Shown here: positions 45,701 to 57,299 of the stretch, piece by piece
How positions within the stretch are numbered: the stretch's first letter is position 1
How the letters are laid out: each line of letters starts with the position of its first letter
Assembly (NCBI GenBank): GCA_949358305.1
Contig: OX442314.1
Coordinates: forward strand, 29,187,118-29,251,117
DNA: 64,000 nucleotides
Direction of reading: 5' to 3'
Source: Strigamia acuminata
Taxonomy: Eukaryota > Arthropoda > Chilopoda > Geophilomorpha > Linotaeniidae
Notes under the pieces: generated by a model
The model's database searches: none
What the model saw: only the letters and a program-made list of their open reading frames with translations
What the model was told of the DNA's origin: nothing
Made by a program: the position numbers and the translations under genes

Positions 45701-46791
45701 ACTTGATGAGCCCGAAACCCGCAGGTCGATCGCAATTACAGTGGATCTTTGTAGTGATAGATCAATGCACTAAGTGGATTGAGCTATTTGCACTAACAAA
45801 AGCTACCAGCGAGTCAATCGTAAACAGACTCAGTGAAGTGATTCATCGTTGGGGTTACCCCAAGAAAATCCTTTCTGATAACGGCAAACAGTTCGTCAGC
45901 ACTATTTATAATGACTTTTGCAAAAAACATCATATAAATATTTCACACGTAAGCCCCTATCATGCTGCCGCTAATCCAACCGAAAGGGCCAATAGAAATA
46001 TCAAAATGATGCTGGCTATTTATTCTGATATTCATTCTAAATGGCCAAGGTTCCTAAACGAATTTGCGTTCGCTTCGCGAACGGCAAAATCGGAATCATT
46101 AGGATTTTCACCAATGATGTTGAATACAGGAAGATCGGTTCCCTTGCCGTTTGATCCACGTGTTTTACAACACGCTATCAAATTCGATAAACATAATCCT
46201 GAGGAATATGTTTACAGTATTCTTGATGTGCTCCGACGAGCACATCAAGAAATGCACCGGAGAATCCAACTTAATTACGAGCGTCATGATAGAATACACA
46301 GGAATAAGTTTTACATTTGTGAATTCAACATAGGCGATCTAGTTTGGAAGGCGACCCATATCCTGTCCAATAAAGAGAAGGGAATCACGGCGGGCTTCGC
46401 CGAGAAACGCGACGGCCCTTGGGAGATCACGGCGGTATTAGGAGGTGGCGCCTACACTCTTCGAAAATTGGCGGATGATTCTATCGAAGCATCCATTAAT
46501 ATTCAAGATTTGTGTCCCTATATCCCGTCTTATCCTGTAGAAAATTGGTCGGCAGATCAAATTGAAGGTACGGACGATGTACACCCCACCCCGAGTTGGA
46601 TGGAGGAACATTTTCCTAATTCTCTCGAAAAAGGAGATGTCCCCCCGATAACTACGGAAGAACGTACTCTCGCACCCAACAAATCCGTAAAAAGAAAGAA
46701 TTCGTCGCCTGTCAAAAGGTCGAAACGCGTTGCTAAACCCAACAAGAAATATGATGATTTTGTATCAAAAATCCAGATCGGTAAATTATAA
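42715..46791 (+). CDS. Gypsy Pol (protease, RT, RNase H, integrase)
   Basis: The frame is open from the frameshift site. There is no suitably placed ATG, so expression by -1 frameshift is inferred. Protease LMDSGATQCFIG (about residue 130), reverse transcriptase with YLDDLI (about 469), RNase H TDASHTGLGAVL (about 618), and integrase with an H-H-C-C head (CHGHPLSGHAG, CVHCQQYK) and core IDLMSPKP and LSDNGKQF. The order RT-RNase H-integrase is that of Gypsy. The C-terminus ends in a basic KRKNSSPVKRSKR stretch that could act in nuclear import; there is no obvious chromodomain. Confidence 0.94.
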   Translation: MTLSQPPTNNCLLPFSEFTDDLFSPRRVEIPIMDELAEVLGQLELSDELIPIRDRATSSSGGVQEGIDSMAKQMERMTIFKGPWNRKKFCNLKRLHHGDSVEFVNAVNGRTSDTPRMRIEIGGLTYNALMDSGATQCFIGAQLLSQTRAPSDYIQECPRGMRVCAVGVDHRPVGQITLCVKWGDEKQFTPINFVVLKKNVCDLIIGHNFMRRTGINLNPMRAVFTCDRLPGWTAPYEIGDFESTLVGLHTLAIGKTQTHTPENWADLLVLDCDGSDEQKEQLRAVILEARNALRDEVGCTHLATHSITFKKDAKWKIQPYRMYNPQKKAIMTRLVEELEADNLIEPVIGSCPYVSHPVIVAKPGGKYRLCIDYRWLNAITEVDAIQMPSIDLLIHHTNHAKYFSSLDLTKGYYQMAMNETDKKKTTFYTPKGKFQFKRMPFGLCNAPSSFQHLMTQVMGEALHEHVLVYLDDLIIFSENWEDHVKHVKDVLERLDKANLTVNKSKTKLGRTSLKFLGHLITPEGLMADPDKLVSVRKFPTPTCSKDIQRFHGLANFFRKFIPNHAEIALPLTRMMHTNAVFNWGEEQEAAFNQIKDILCDEHQVLHMPDMLKPFVVMTDASHTGLGAVLCQDVNVFNERTQKWVPSPKPVAYASRVLRGAEVRYSTPELECLAVVWAIDRFRPYLEYTTFTLESDAQALGWLMSTPEPSGRFGRWAVKIQCGAFKIVFRKGAMNQVADALSRAPLSALDTPVTDYLEPEEIHQFFLTWVGNRNTSVVPDELPHPFLANVDVRFDDFSEFNEIEDLIDLGEKGEGVDRKETLFSALTDVLNEVPPTRAEIIAEQLKDAFCNRILIYLKSNEKKRKEYTDQEWIMSIQSYCLDESGEDGSRMLICFQPTFEEELNDSGNGFKAVVPRSLVRRVLFACHGHPLSGHAGMSKTLDRAKQTYFWPKMSKDTRHYVRGCVHCQQYKPGQHRQRRAPYTPHNMTTPWETICIDLMSPKPAGRSQLQWIFVVIDQCTKWIELFALTKATSESIVNRLSEVIHRWGYPKKILSDNGKQFVSTIYNDFCKKHHINISHVSPYHAAANPTERANRNIKMMLAIYSDIHSKWPRFLNEFAFASRTAKSESLGFSPMMLNTGRSVPLPFDPRVLQHAIKFDKHNPEEYVYSILDVLRRAHQEMHRRIQLNYERHDRIHRNKFYICEFNIGDLVWKATHILSNKEKGITAGFAEKRDGPWEITAVLGGGAYTLRKLADDSIEASINIQDLCPYIPSYPVENWSADQIEGTDDVHPTPSWMEEHFPNSLEKGDVPPITTEERTLAPNKSVKRKNSSPVKRSKRVAKPNKKYDDFVSKIQIGKL

Positions 46792-47390
46792 ATTTCTAAG
46801 AAATATATAATTTTATCGAGTTGAGCATGCAAAATAATTTACATAGATGCGCTTACTCCCTATTATTTCTTTGAAATATTTGGAGTTAAAATTAACAACC
46901 AATCAGAGTAATCGCCGATTATCGAGACACCTGTTTGGAGAGTTATGTCCAGTCACTCTCGTTTTACGAAACGGCTGAACAAACATCTTCTTGAGCGACT
47001 TCTCGTAGATTATCATCGTCAATCTTATGTAAGATATTCGTATTATATTTCTTTCAAAGAATATAAGACAAATATTCACTTATTTATTTAGCAAACTCAA
47101 CGAATAAGGATTTTAGTCGAGTTTTCACCGACCACGACCTTCGACCCAGTTACCGTCAGCTGACTATCGGCACTTCGCTCGTTAGTCATCCACTTGGAAT
47201 TTTGCCGTAAGAATAACATTGTTTTATATATATATTTCGTATTATATTCGACAATTATACTCAGACTGTTGCTTTGAAAAATACGTAGTATTTTCCGGTA
47301 AATACGACGAGACCACTTCTTACGAAACCAACTCGTGTTCAAAAGCTTCAACGCACTTTGAACTGAATTCTTTTTGCTATCAACGGAATC
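46792..47390 (+). other. Non-coding spacer between pol and ORF3
   Basis: AT-rich, no open frame of note. It may hold signals for a spliced or subgenomic mRNA. Confidence 0.5.
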
Positions 47391-49639
47391 ATGAGTGGTA
47401 AATATTGTTTAAATCTCAGAGTTAAATAATACATGCAAAAAATTGAATAAGGTTATGAATTCACGAACGGGAATATTTTAAATTACGTGTCTCAGTTATT
47501 AGTGTCGAAAATCCTCACTAGAGGACGCCGACGGATAAATGAACATCTAAGATCGAGATAACCCGATTTGTTTTCTGCCACTTATTTTCCATTTTTCGGA
47601 ATAAGTTGATTATGTTGTTTTAGTCTTGGACTTATACAGAATAATCAATACACTTGCTTAGTATTTCTTTTATCTCTCGAAATTGTATTATGCATCTTTT
47701 TAAAGAATTCATAAGGCAATTTACGACTGTCTGAATTTAATTAATAATTCTGAGAATTATTAATATTTCTTTAGGTAGAGATAAAGATTATCGCCAAGAC
47801 GGGAGTAAGCGCAGGCGAGAGCCTTACGATCACTCACCTTCCTCAACTGACTCAAGCGAACGAAGGCGAAACGAGAGTAAAAATCCACGAGCATCGGATT
47901 CTTCCACGGAAAGAAATCGTGCCATTATAGATTGGGCACAGAGTAATGTGCCGAAACTACCGTTGCACCTTCAGTACATAGTCAAGAAACAGGAGGAACC
48001 CAAACCGGCTAAAGCGTCGTCATCCCACGTCTCGAAACACGAAAAACCTCCGCGAGATAAGTTTTACTGGGCGCATCAATATCGATCGACTTCACGCGGG
48101 TACAACACTAAGCGGTATTACGACCAAGACAATAAGGCATCGTCATCAAAAAAGGAGAACAGGCCCAAGACTCCACCCAAGGCAGAACCTTCGCGAGCAA
48201 CCACCCGTCAGCGATCCCCTGCTCGTTACGTGACTTACACAACGGACACTGTCACCGAGCCGGCTGCTGTAACTAGCAAGAGAGCGATCCACCATCATGG
48301 CGGATTTCAGGGACCAGACGCCACGGTGAAGGTGACCATCCCTAATCCCGAGTTCATCACCTTGGAGGCACCTAAAGTCGAGAATCCTCAACACATTATT
48401 GATGTATTGACCAACGCCGCCAAGGGATTAAAGCTGGAAACGGGAAGAAAGCGCAAGCAAGAGCGTGCCAGGCAGGATATCGCTGCTGGTGTACCACAAG
48501 GACGATTGGTGACGGCAGAAAACGAAGCCTGCTGTCCCTTTTGCTCGGGAACGGGCTGGGCAGTTGGCGCCGCGATTGGAGCCCACGCCATTTTATGCCC
48601 CAACTGCGGTGGCTTTAAGAAGAGACCCAAGGATGCCATTTGGAATCCAGAAGCAATTCCTTACATTGTGCGTGGACTGAGCACGATGACACCAAGGGTA
48701 TGGGCCACTTGTGACCCATGCCAATTGGTGCACAATCAATTAGGAGAGGCCATCTTTATAGATCCTAGATTTATAGGCCTCATGGACACGCCCGATGGTA
48801 CTGCTACAGTGAAGTGGACGCGCGAGGATGTCCGTCGCTTAGCGACGGAAACCATCGCGTTAAAAAAGAAACAAGTCCAACAGCAGCAGGTTCAACCCGC
48901 CAAGAAGGAAGACCCGAGCGTCAATTTGGGAGCATCGTGCAGTCACGTCGAGACACCAGAGATGATCGACGTCACGACACTCGAAGCGTCATTCGCCGCC
49001 CAGGCTGCATTGCCAAAGGAAAACTCAACGAAGTTGATTTTCCCCCCGACATCTGCGAAGGTCAAACGACGTCCACGGACCCCCGTCGTCATTTTGGCTC
49101 CTTTCGTCAAGCCCGAAGGACTGACCAACGAGGAGGCAGCGAAATTGGAAATTTGTCACTATGTACCAACACTGTGGGAAACAGCTGCCGAGATCTCTTT
49201 CGACCTGTCCAAAGGACGACAACCGAGCTTTCAAAATGCGGTATTAATTATGCAATGGATTCTAAATCGTGAGCGTGAGGAATCCTTCGACGTCTTATCC
49301 AATATATGGATCAGCTTAGCTAACCATATCTCGGAGAATAGAGATGAGGACATCAGGGCCGATTGGTACCAAGGTTTGCCAGATCCCAGAACCGTGTACG
49401 ACCGTTTTCCCAGGGCGGACAGAATTCCCCTAGCCAGTCTTCGCGTGGCACCGCCACCAATCACCGAGCCTTTTTTAGTCGATCCTCCACGACTAGCTGA
49501 AGAAGAACTGAGGGCTGTATCTCCGAATTCAGTCGCATCCACCGACTTAGTCATGGATTTGACTGCCCCACCGTCAGCACCTCTGGCGGAAAGTGAGGAC
49601 TCAGACGTGTCGGCGAAGGCGGGACCCGAATTACCGTAG
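47391..49639 (+). CDS. Gypsy ORF3, unknown function, probably spliced
   Basis: The long open stretch runs from 47775, right after an acceptor (TATTTCTTTAG), to TAG 49639. It has no ATG near its start. A tiny first exon with ATG at 47391-47397 followed by a GTAAAT donor keeps the frame across a 377-bp intron; a donor further upstream is also possible. The predicted protein is about 620 aa. Its N-terminus is rich in Arg, Ser and Asp, a central zinc-ribbon-like site has CCPFCSGTGW and CPNCGG and nearby CDPCQ, and its tail is acidic and Pro-rich. No signal peptide, membrane segment or glycoprotein feature is seen, so it is not a typical env. I recognise no family. Confidence 0.75.
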
Positions 49640-50241
49640 ATAGGGATTCGAGTTCACCGCCAACCTCGACGACAGACGGACCGACTTGGAATCACCCTTG
49701 CTATTTTGTTTAGCGTTCCTTTATTATTTGAAGTTAACATTTAATCAGTTCTTGTCTAACCTGGTGTTTTATAATAATTTTAGTCTAACCAATTATTGTT
49801 GTCTTTTTGATTTAAGATTTATTTTGTTTGATGTAACCTTTGGAACTTCTGTTCAATTTTCTAACCTTAAACTATTTTGTTTTTTGATGTGGATCCGCCG
49901 CTGAATTTCAGAGAAAAACAAGACGGCCACACAAGATATTTAATTGTGTTAACAGTTTGCTAATTTCTAGATTTATGTGTTTGTTTCTTGAGGAAGAATA
50001 AAGAGTTTTAGTTTTTTGTTTGAACATCCCAAAAGTGATGGCTATACTTTTTTCGTAGAAAAAATTAAAGCAGTATCTATTAAGATAATTCTTACAAATA
50101 ATTAAAGGAGGGTTTAACACTCGCAGATGAAGGCCGCGCCGGAACCCCAACAACTTATAAAGCAATTAAACCGACATTTAGTCATTTATAAAGATTGTAT
50201 CAATCAGGAATTACGGAGTAGTTCCATTGATAAGGGGGACG
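49640..50241 (+). other. Gypsy 3' untranslated region and polypurine tract
   Basis: AT-rich, ends in TAAGGGGGAC (50231-50240), the presumed plus-strand primer, one base before the LTR. Confidence 0.7.
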
Positions 50242-51922
50242 TATGACGGTTACGTCATAATGACTAAATTCACCGATAGATGGCGTTTTCTACTTTTAGC
50301 GGCAGATTTAACCAGAATAGAAGATTTAGTGCTAAGACTACATAAAACTGAGTTTTATGTGGAGCTAACATTATATCCTTGTATATTTATTAGTTTAGAG
50401 GCTTATTGGACCGTTTATGACATTATTCAGAGAATATATCATAAACCCAAGTTGAAAGGTTACTCACCTTTGCGCACCTGCACCAATTATGGACACCCTG
50501 TGGATTTGAGTCAAAGACTTAATCCAAAGTGTGTCCCCGCTATCCAGTTCCTGTCCTGACCTAGGAGAGAGCTAAGTCCTGGGTATCCAGTTCCTGTTGA
50601 GCATCTGGAAGTCATCTAATTGAGCAAGTGGCCTCAGAATCCGACCTCTCACTCAGTGATTGGAGGGATTCCGAGGACTCATGTCCCCATTGGAGCATTG
50701 GAAGTTCCATTGTGCTCTAAGAGCATATATTCCCTTACAACCGGAAATACAACGCTCTTGTCATGATATTTGTTGAACACTTACTTACTTGAGCCCGCAT
50801 ATATATTTATATGCATTCCCCGCCTTAAATGGTGCTGCTTACCATGACCTGTGGTGAAATGCGGATTGTTGCAAGACAATCTTTGGGTGCTATCGAAACG
50901 ATGGCGCATCACCAGCCTTTGACTGAGGTTGACGCTACGGATAATGTTGTGTTCCGTGAGTACGACCCTGGATGAGGAAACCTCCATCCTTGTCTGTGGT
51001 CATGACCATCCGGACTGGCGAGGAATTAGGCCTGGACGGGCATTTAGTACTCGCTAGGCTAGGTGACGCCGCGGGATTGGGCGATGGATGATGTTTGCCG
51101 CCAAATCCTGTGAGGCAGACGGCGACTGTGTGATCGCGAGGATACCGGGCTGAGCGATGGATGACGTTTACCGTTCGGACCCGGTAGGATTTCATATTTG
51201 TACTTTTACAGCTTGGATTTAGCCAACTCAGTTGTATAAATCATTTCATCGTATCATGATGTAAAACGAAGTTTTACTCACGATAAAGAACTCGATTGAC
51301 ACAGAACCGGAAGTAAACATTACAGCAAAACAAATGATAACCAAATTTGCTTGTTGTAATCCAGATGACAACATAATGACCTTTGGCTCACGACATATAC
51401 TCATCGAGTTATGTGTGACGCCGGAATATCATTAATTCCCACATGATGAATTATTTACGTCATACTTGATAACAAAAGTATGCGTAATCCAAACAGCATA
51501 ACAGCAATACTCTATGCAAATATCTTAGATATTTACATGAGATTGTGACAATGTGGAATAAGTCAACCGCACAGCCTCGGATACCGCCATTACAGAACCG
51601 AACCAGAGACCAGTCAGCCCGACGATAGATGACATCTTTTCTCCATGCGAATACGATGTATTGACCCATCTATTTCGGAGCCAAGGACACCAATCGTATT
51701 CTCATTTGGCCAGCTTTGTAGGCCATTTTATTTATATAACGGAGTTATACTAAATAAATGTTATGTGATTTGAGAAAAACCCACGACTCCATTTTATTTA
51801 CACTATTGCAATAATTCACCTTCAGTAATTGTTAAACTTGTTCTCGTGAGCTTTTAGTAGTTTGACATAGCTTTTCTCGACCAGATATTGTAAAATATTT
51901 GCGCCGAAAGAACATTGTCACA
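50242..51922 (+). repeat. Gypsy 3' LTR (1681 bp)
   Basis: Same length as the 5' LTR. One base differs by eye, pointing to a very recent insertion. Confidence 0.93.
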
Positions 51923-51968
51923 GATGAAAAACGGTTTTTGAAAGCTATTTTAGAGTTGAATGCACTTA

Positions 51969-53166
51969 TTGATTTTATTGAATCAATGTCCTAATAATAA
52001 TCAATAAGTTATACTTATCCGCGAAGAGAACCAATTGAGCTCTTCTTAAAGATTTAGCCCTATCGTTAAAGCTGGCATCCGATTGGCTGCTTTTAATCCT
52101 TCTGTTCTCTAGAACATATACTATAAGCTCTGGTTTTCACCGGAACTTTGCTTTTTGTTCTGTTTTGTTAGTCATGTCCATTTTATTGTTAGTTCGTATT
52201 ACTTCGTATTACTTCACTTTTGCGCACATCTTAGCTTATCTCGCGTAGGTTAGTTAGGTTTATCTTTTAAGGCTAATATTATGCTAATATTTTCGGCCAA
52301 TGGTAGAATTGTTACAACTTTATCTCACACACAGTTCACTATTTTTCCCTTGTCAGCCTTATCTCGAACTTAAGAAGTTTGACTGAATGACTGAATTGGC
52401 TAACAAGTATGTATGTTAAAATACTAGCGCCACAAATTAATTAAATAAATCACGAATGACTATAAATTTCCTGTGAGTTCAAGCATGAACCAAGGTTAAC
52501 ATGGGCACGTATCCGTGTGTTATTTCCTATTGATTCATGTTCTGTGCGCTGATTGGATGACAGCAATTACGCGTTGCTTGCCAAACTAAGCATATTTCTT
52601 ACCTTTTGTCATCCCAGAATACAGTGCGGCTATATATTATGTGAAGCCATCGGTGGCAAAACGCTCGGAACTTGTGGATACATGTCCATGTTATTCTTGG
52701 TTTTATAGTTCAAGGCTATCATCATATAAATCATCACAAATTCTCTGCCAAAAAAAGAACGAGTTGGGCCTTTCGTTTGTCGATATATTCCAAACCGATA
52801 AAACCTAGTCCAAACTCTCATTTGGTGAGTCGTTTCACTGGTGTAGTGGCACAAGAAAGTAGCCCATTACACCAGAATTGTTTCCGCCATTTTCCACGCG
52901 CAATGGTTGTTGCGTCTTCTTTTATTATTCTGTTCTTTTCAGTATTTCATTGTCATTGTTAGCTTATTATTATTCATTATTATTATTGTGATTGTATTTA
53001 TTCCATTCAACAAATTATTTTTTTGTTTTTTACTAATGTACTTACTAGTGTACTTACTTATTAACCTGTAGACATTATTAACCATTCTATTTTAGGACTA
53101 AGACGGTTTTACTGCAACTGAACTGTGAATATAAATCCGGATCACAGCAACTAGACTGCCAATAGC
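51969..53166. other. Upstream region of the second DEG/ENaC gene
   Basis: No gene recognised. Similarity to the region before the first copy begins only at about 53167 (against 19797), within CACGAGTTAAGCTAG, which marks the duplication border. Confidence 0.5.
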
Positions 53167-53221
53167 ACGAGTTAAGCTAGTGTTCGAAAGTTGTCATTAC
53201 CGTAGTAGAATTTGATGCAAA

Positions 53222-56200
53222 ATGACTGTGGTGAAAGCTCTTAGGCTACGTCGAAGTCATATTCGTCGTTTTGTACGGCAAGAAATGCAAACTTCCCTGT
53301 CAGGCAATGATAGTTTGAAGTTTATTGATAATGTTTTCAACAAAAATAAGAGTAGTTTAGTCCGGGCAGTTTGGTTCGTTGTTTTGATCATTTGTGGCAT
53401 CATTTGTTGTTACCAGACAATAGAAAGAATCCAATTCTACATTGATGGACATATCAAAGTTGAAATTGAATATGTTCCAATAGGTGAAATGACGTTCCCA
53501 GAAATGAGGTTCTTTGGTCTCGATACCGGATCTTTGTCTGAATACTGGAAAGAAATGGAAGGTTCTTCAATGAGAAACAACCTCAAAAGATTACCCGTTG
53601 TTTGTGTTTTGCCACTGAAAGGAATGATTTCTGCAGCAGTGAAAATTGAAAATTATACAGATTTTTGGTTAAAAAGCAACATTTCAAGCAATTTACAGCA
53701 CATCAAGATAAGACAGGTATTTAATCCTATTATTTTCTTAATACCTGATGGGATATTATGTTGATATTATGTATTGTCACCACATAAAATTGTTCTAGTA
53801 ATTGTTAGCTTTTAATGATAAAAGTTATGGTTGTATTGCTACCAATGCTATTGCTACTGATGTCGTCATGCAGCTTTCACATTTTCCCCTTAGCAACGGT
53901 CGGCCAGGAAAAGAAACAATAAAAAGTTGCTTCTTTTTTATGGTATGTGGAATGAAAATTATTCACACTCCTGCTCTTGTGCACAACTGGACTCCCTGGT
54001 GTCGTATGCATACACACGTAAATCATGAGACAGGGACTACAGTGTTAGTTGTTGGCCTTTAATCCGTTGTCTAGGGTTGGAGTTTCCCATCTACCCACGT
54101 GCTAGCGAAGGCACGCTACACTAGTGACTGACCCGTCATACACCGGGTGGGAACCCCATGGATGACGTGGTCAAACATAACATTCTGCCGTAGTCACCTG
54201 TACGACCCAGGCAACCGCTCATGGAGGCTGTAGTGGACTCATCGTCACACTACTGAGCGTTGCAGTGGTGACTGGGGAGGAGAGCAGAGTCAGCACGGGG
54301 CACGACTGCCCTTGCTGTGTTATTCAGGAACAAAGCTGTGACAGTGGTGATCAGTGTGAGGTGTAGGCAAAGAGTGAGTACCGGTAATAAACGAATTAAT
54401 TACTCAAAATTTGGCCGAAAAGTTGGCCCAATACGCATGCGTTGCGTGGCGTGTGCCCGGGCACACTTCATGCCTAGCAATGGTGCAAATTAGGGCTTCG
54501 CCTTAGCAACCCCCTAGTTTGGCAATTTGGTTGCTGCAGTTGCAACTGCTTCTGTTAAACAGCCGAAAGCATAGCAGGTGCAGAATAACTACAAGCGATG
54601 TTATTACATAATTTTAAGATCAAATATATAAATTTCTCCCAAATGTTGAAGGGACATTTGGGGTCACAACAACCTCCGTCTCGATTGGGACCCAGCTCTC
54701 TTCTCTCTCTCTCCACACCACTCAGCTCCCTCCTTCCCTATACAGTCGACTCTGCGAGGAGGGATGACCTGAGGGCCGTTGGGTGGCGTGTGGCAGTGAC
54801 GCTGGTCACCTGTGGGTGGCCAAGCGGTCACAGTTCATAAAAAGTTATAAGTCATATGTTCATACGTTTGGTGAAAGAATTTTAATAAAGGGGGGACACA
54901 TAACATGAAAGCCAAGTGCAGATCGTATCTCGGTACAGGTGCCCTCTACTTGATTATCAGCGTCAAATGTATGTGTAGTGTGCATTTTATACGTATACAG
55001 TAATCTGCTGAATTACACCTATAATCGTATAACTTTTCAGGGTAAAACTGTATTGCATGAAACAACAATTAAAGAAGGAATTTCTAGAAAGGATAACACA
55101 AACATTTCACTAAGCTATCGAAATGATGTAACTGGACGATCTTTGGTCTTTACTTCTGGTTAGAATTAAAAACAAAATAAAATAATTTTGAGGTTTTAAT
55201 ATTTTTGGCTAAATCTATAGATCGAAAATTATCACTCAATATGAAATTCCACATACTCTTTAAAACGAATAGAACCAACTGTGTCAACCCACAGATTACG
55301 GTAAGAATCTCATCCTTTACTATTTTATTGGAGTTTGTAACTTATACTTTTATTTTTACACTTTTGAATATTAGATGAGTAGGATAGTTAGCGTCATGTC
55401 TTACCAATACACTTTGTCGGTGGCGTCAGGAATTGAATCAGATGTTCAATTTTTTATTCGAAGTGTAAGCTCAATTACGTTAAAGATATTGAGAAATTTG
55501 TAGTGCATCACAAAAGTGTATAAGTTTGAATATATCAGATATCAGCTTTTCAATCTTGTTTATTGTGATGGATCACCAAAAATAGTAATGCTGCATTTGT
55601 TTTTTGGTAGTATCAATTTTTAGCTTCGAGACATCCCTATTGTGAACCAGATAAGAAAAAGGAAACCCAATGCTACGAAGATTGTGTGAGGAAAAAAACT
55701 CCTCAACGATGCAGGTCTAATTGCATGCAACATCTAAATATTGTTAAACTCATAGATTTTTGGCTTACCAGGTTGCCTTTTATGTCCAACAAAAATTTGA
55801 TGGATTGCAGTTTAGAGTCAAACAAATCAATTGTGGCTGAAATGTATGAAGAAGCATTTTTCCATGAAACAACTACACTGCCATCGTTTGAATGTGGTTG
55901 CTTGAGATCTTGTGAACGGAATGTTTATTTGTTTGCATTATATTCTGATACAGGTTAAACTATAATATCTTATATTTTTATGCATAATTCTCAAAATTAT
56001 TATGTTTTAAGTTAGATTTTCAAGATGAACCAAATGGCAAAGATCTAATAAGTCTCAATCTAAAAGTGTTGGAAGAATTGTTTGTCAGAATGACAGAAAC
56101 CTACATTTACACCATTCCAAACTTATTGATCGATTTTGGGGGCAATTTGGGATTCTCCTTGGGACTTTCTCTTCTGTCTTTAATTGAAATTGCACAAATG

Positions 56201-56845
56201 TTTCTTCTCATTTTGTCTAAATATATCAGACCTGCTCAACTTAAAGGGAGCATAAAAAAGAAAACTACCAAGTTAATGCATTTGGTCATTGACAAAAAGA
56301 AAGATGTTTCTCAAAGTGTGATGCAGCAGCCACAAAAAAAACTTCTACTGCAATCTACATTGAATTTAATTCTAATATTTACTTCTGCAATATTGGCAGT
56401 TTATGTGAGCAAAGAAAGAATCACATTATATATGAGTGAGCCGACAAGATATGTGGTAATTATTCAAGAAAATCACACATTGTATTTACCCAATTTAATT
56501 GCGTGTAAGGATGGACCATTAATGACTAAATACAGGCGAACATATGCTAAAGAAATAGGCATGATTGAATGCAAGATTCATTTTATCAATTTAATGAACA
56601 TGACTAAAAATCATAAAAAACCATCAATAGAAGATGTGTGGCGATTCCAAACGCCTCAGATGAATAAAGGAGCAATGGACAATGCCTATTTTGTAAGTAT
56701 TCCTCTAAAAATGGGTTCACATCTGCATATACATCGCGGATACTTGCCTCAAAATTGCGATGTTACGCATGTGTGGACCCATCTTGATACACATAATAAC
56801 GTATCGTCAACTTACAAAAGGTTTATAAACCAAATAAAATTTTGA
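53222..56845 (+). CDS. DEG/ENaC sodium channel, second copy with the same fused exon
   Basis: Exons: 53222-53716, 55041-55158, 55221-55300, 55375-55464, 55611-55953 and 56016-56692, identical in length and phase to the first copy. It keeps both membrane segments, the GLS pore motif and the run-on into a second TM1-like segment. The TTT|GTAAGT donor (56693) is conserved, but no exons for the rest of the second unit follow within the window; similarity to the first locus stops at about 57133. If intron 6 is retained the frame ends at 56845. Exons 5 and 6 are almost identical to copy one, whereas a 30-residue part of exon 1 after SEYW is strongly diverged. Intron 1 is larger (1324 against 872 bp) through an inserted repeat. 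Confidence 0.87.
54062..54840. repeat. Repeat insertion in intron 1 of the second DEG/ENaC copy
   Basis: GC-richer DNA absent from intron 1 of the first copy. Its end (GGGATGACC, GGTGGCCAAGCGGTCACA) resembles 19535-19610 upstream of the first gene, so it is a dispersed repeat of unknown class. Confidence 0.5.
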
Positions 56846-57133
56846 GCACTAACGACAAATATTAGTCAAAAGTGAATTTAGTTGTTATTGTATGGCAATA
56901 AAGGGCGCCAATATCAAGGATTGAGTACGAATGCACCCAGTATTCTGCATCCAATCACATTATTGCGAGATTATGCATATACATGTATACAGCAGGTCCT
57001 CAACTTTTGAACTACCGTAGTACAGTTACAAGAACTTGTTCTTCTGTCAAGGATGTACACAGTGAAAAAATTGTTCACCCCAGTAAGGAAAACATTTTTG
57101 AATCCTATTTTTTTTCTATGATTTTTTATCTAT
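56846..57133. other. Tail of the duplicated block
   Basis: It matches 23021-23318 closely, including an AATAAA near 56898. Similarity ends abruptly before GCTGGGCGCAGACATACCG. Confidence 0.7.
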
Positions 57134-57299
57134 AATGCTGGGCGCAGACATACCGCGATTTCGCGTCGCGTCGCGATCGCGTTACCATTGCGCATGTGCA
57201 GGTGACGTTGTCGCATTCAACTCGGTCTGTCGCTAATACGTGGTATGAGTCACTCTCTAATTTCGCAATACCGCTTTACTCAAGCGGTTACCCAAATAA

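Larger units (their letters stand above)
38136..51922 (+). mobile_element. Gypsy LTR retrotransposon, 13.8 kb, three ORFs, intact and young
   Basis: LTRs of 1681 bp (38136-39816 and 50242-51922) start TATGACGGTTACG and end ATTGTCACA; one difference is visible (about 39530 against 51636). The 4-bp duplication GATG is at 38132-38135 and 51923-51926. The primer site fits tRNA-Gln, and a purine tract TAAGGGGGAC precedes the 3' LTR. Gag, Pol and a third ORF all appear open. Confidence 0.95.
32965..51966. mobile_element. Short MITE expanded by nested Copia and Gypsy insertions
   Basis: The left end GGTGCATTCAATTCTAAAGA and the right end (inverse AGTGCATTCAACTCTAAAAT) are matching inverted tips with TA at 32963-32964 and 51967-51968. 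Removing both retrotransposons with their target duplications leaves about 460 bp, of which roughly 170 bp is the tandem repeat at 37911. The tips match the MITE at 16965. Confidence 0.75.

Noticed and set aside
47391-49639. Gypsy ORF3 as an envelope gene (errantivirus type)
   Set aside because: No signal peptide, furin-like site, fusion peptide or membrane segment is visible, and CxxC zinc-type motifs point to an intracellular protein.
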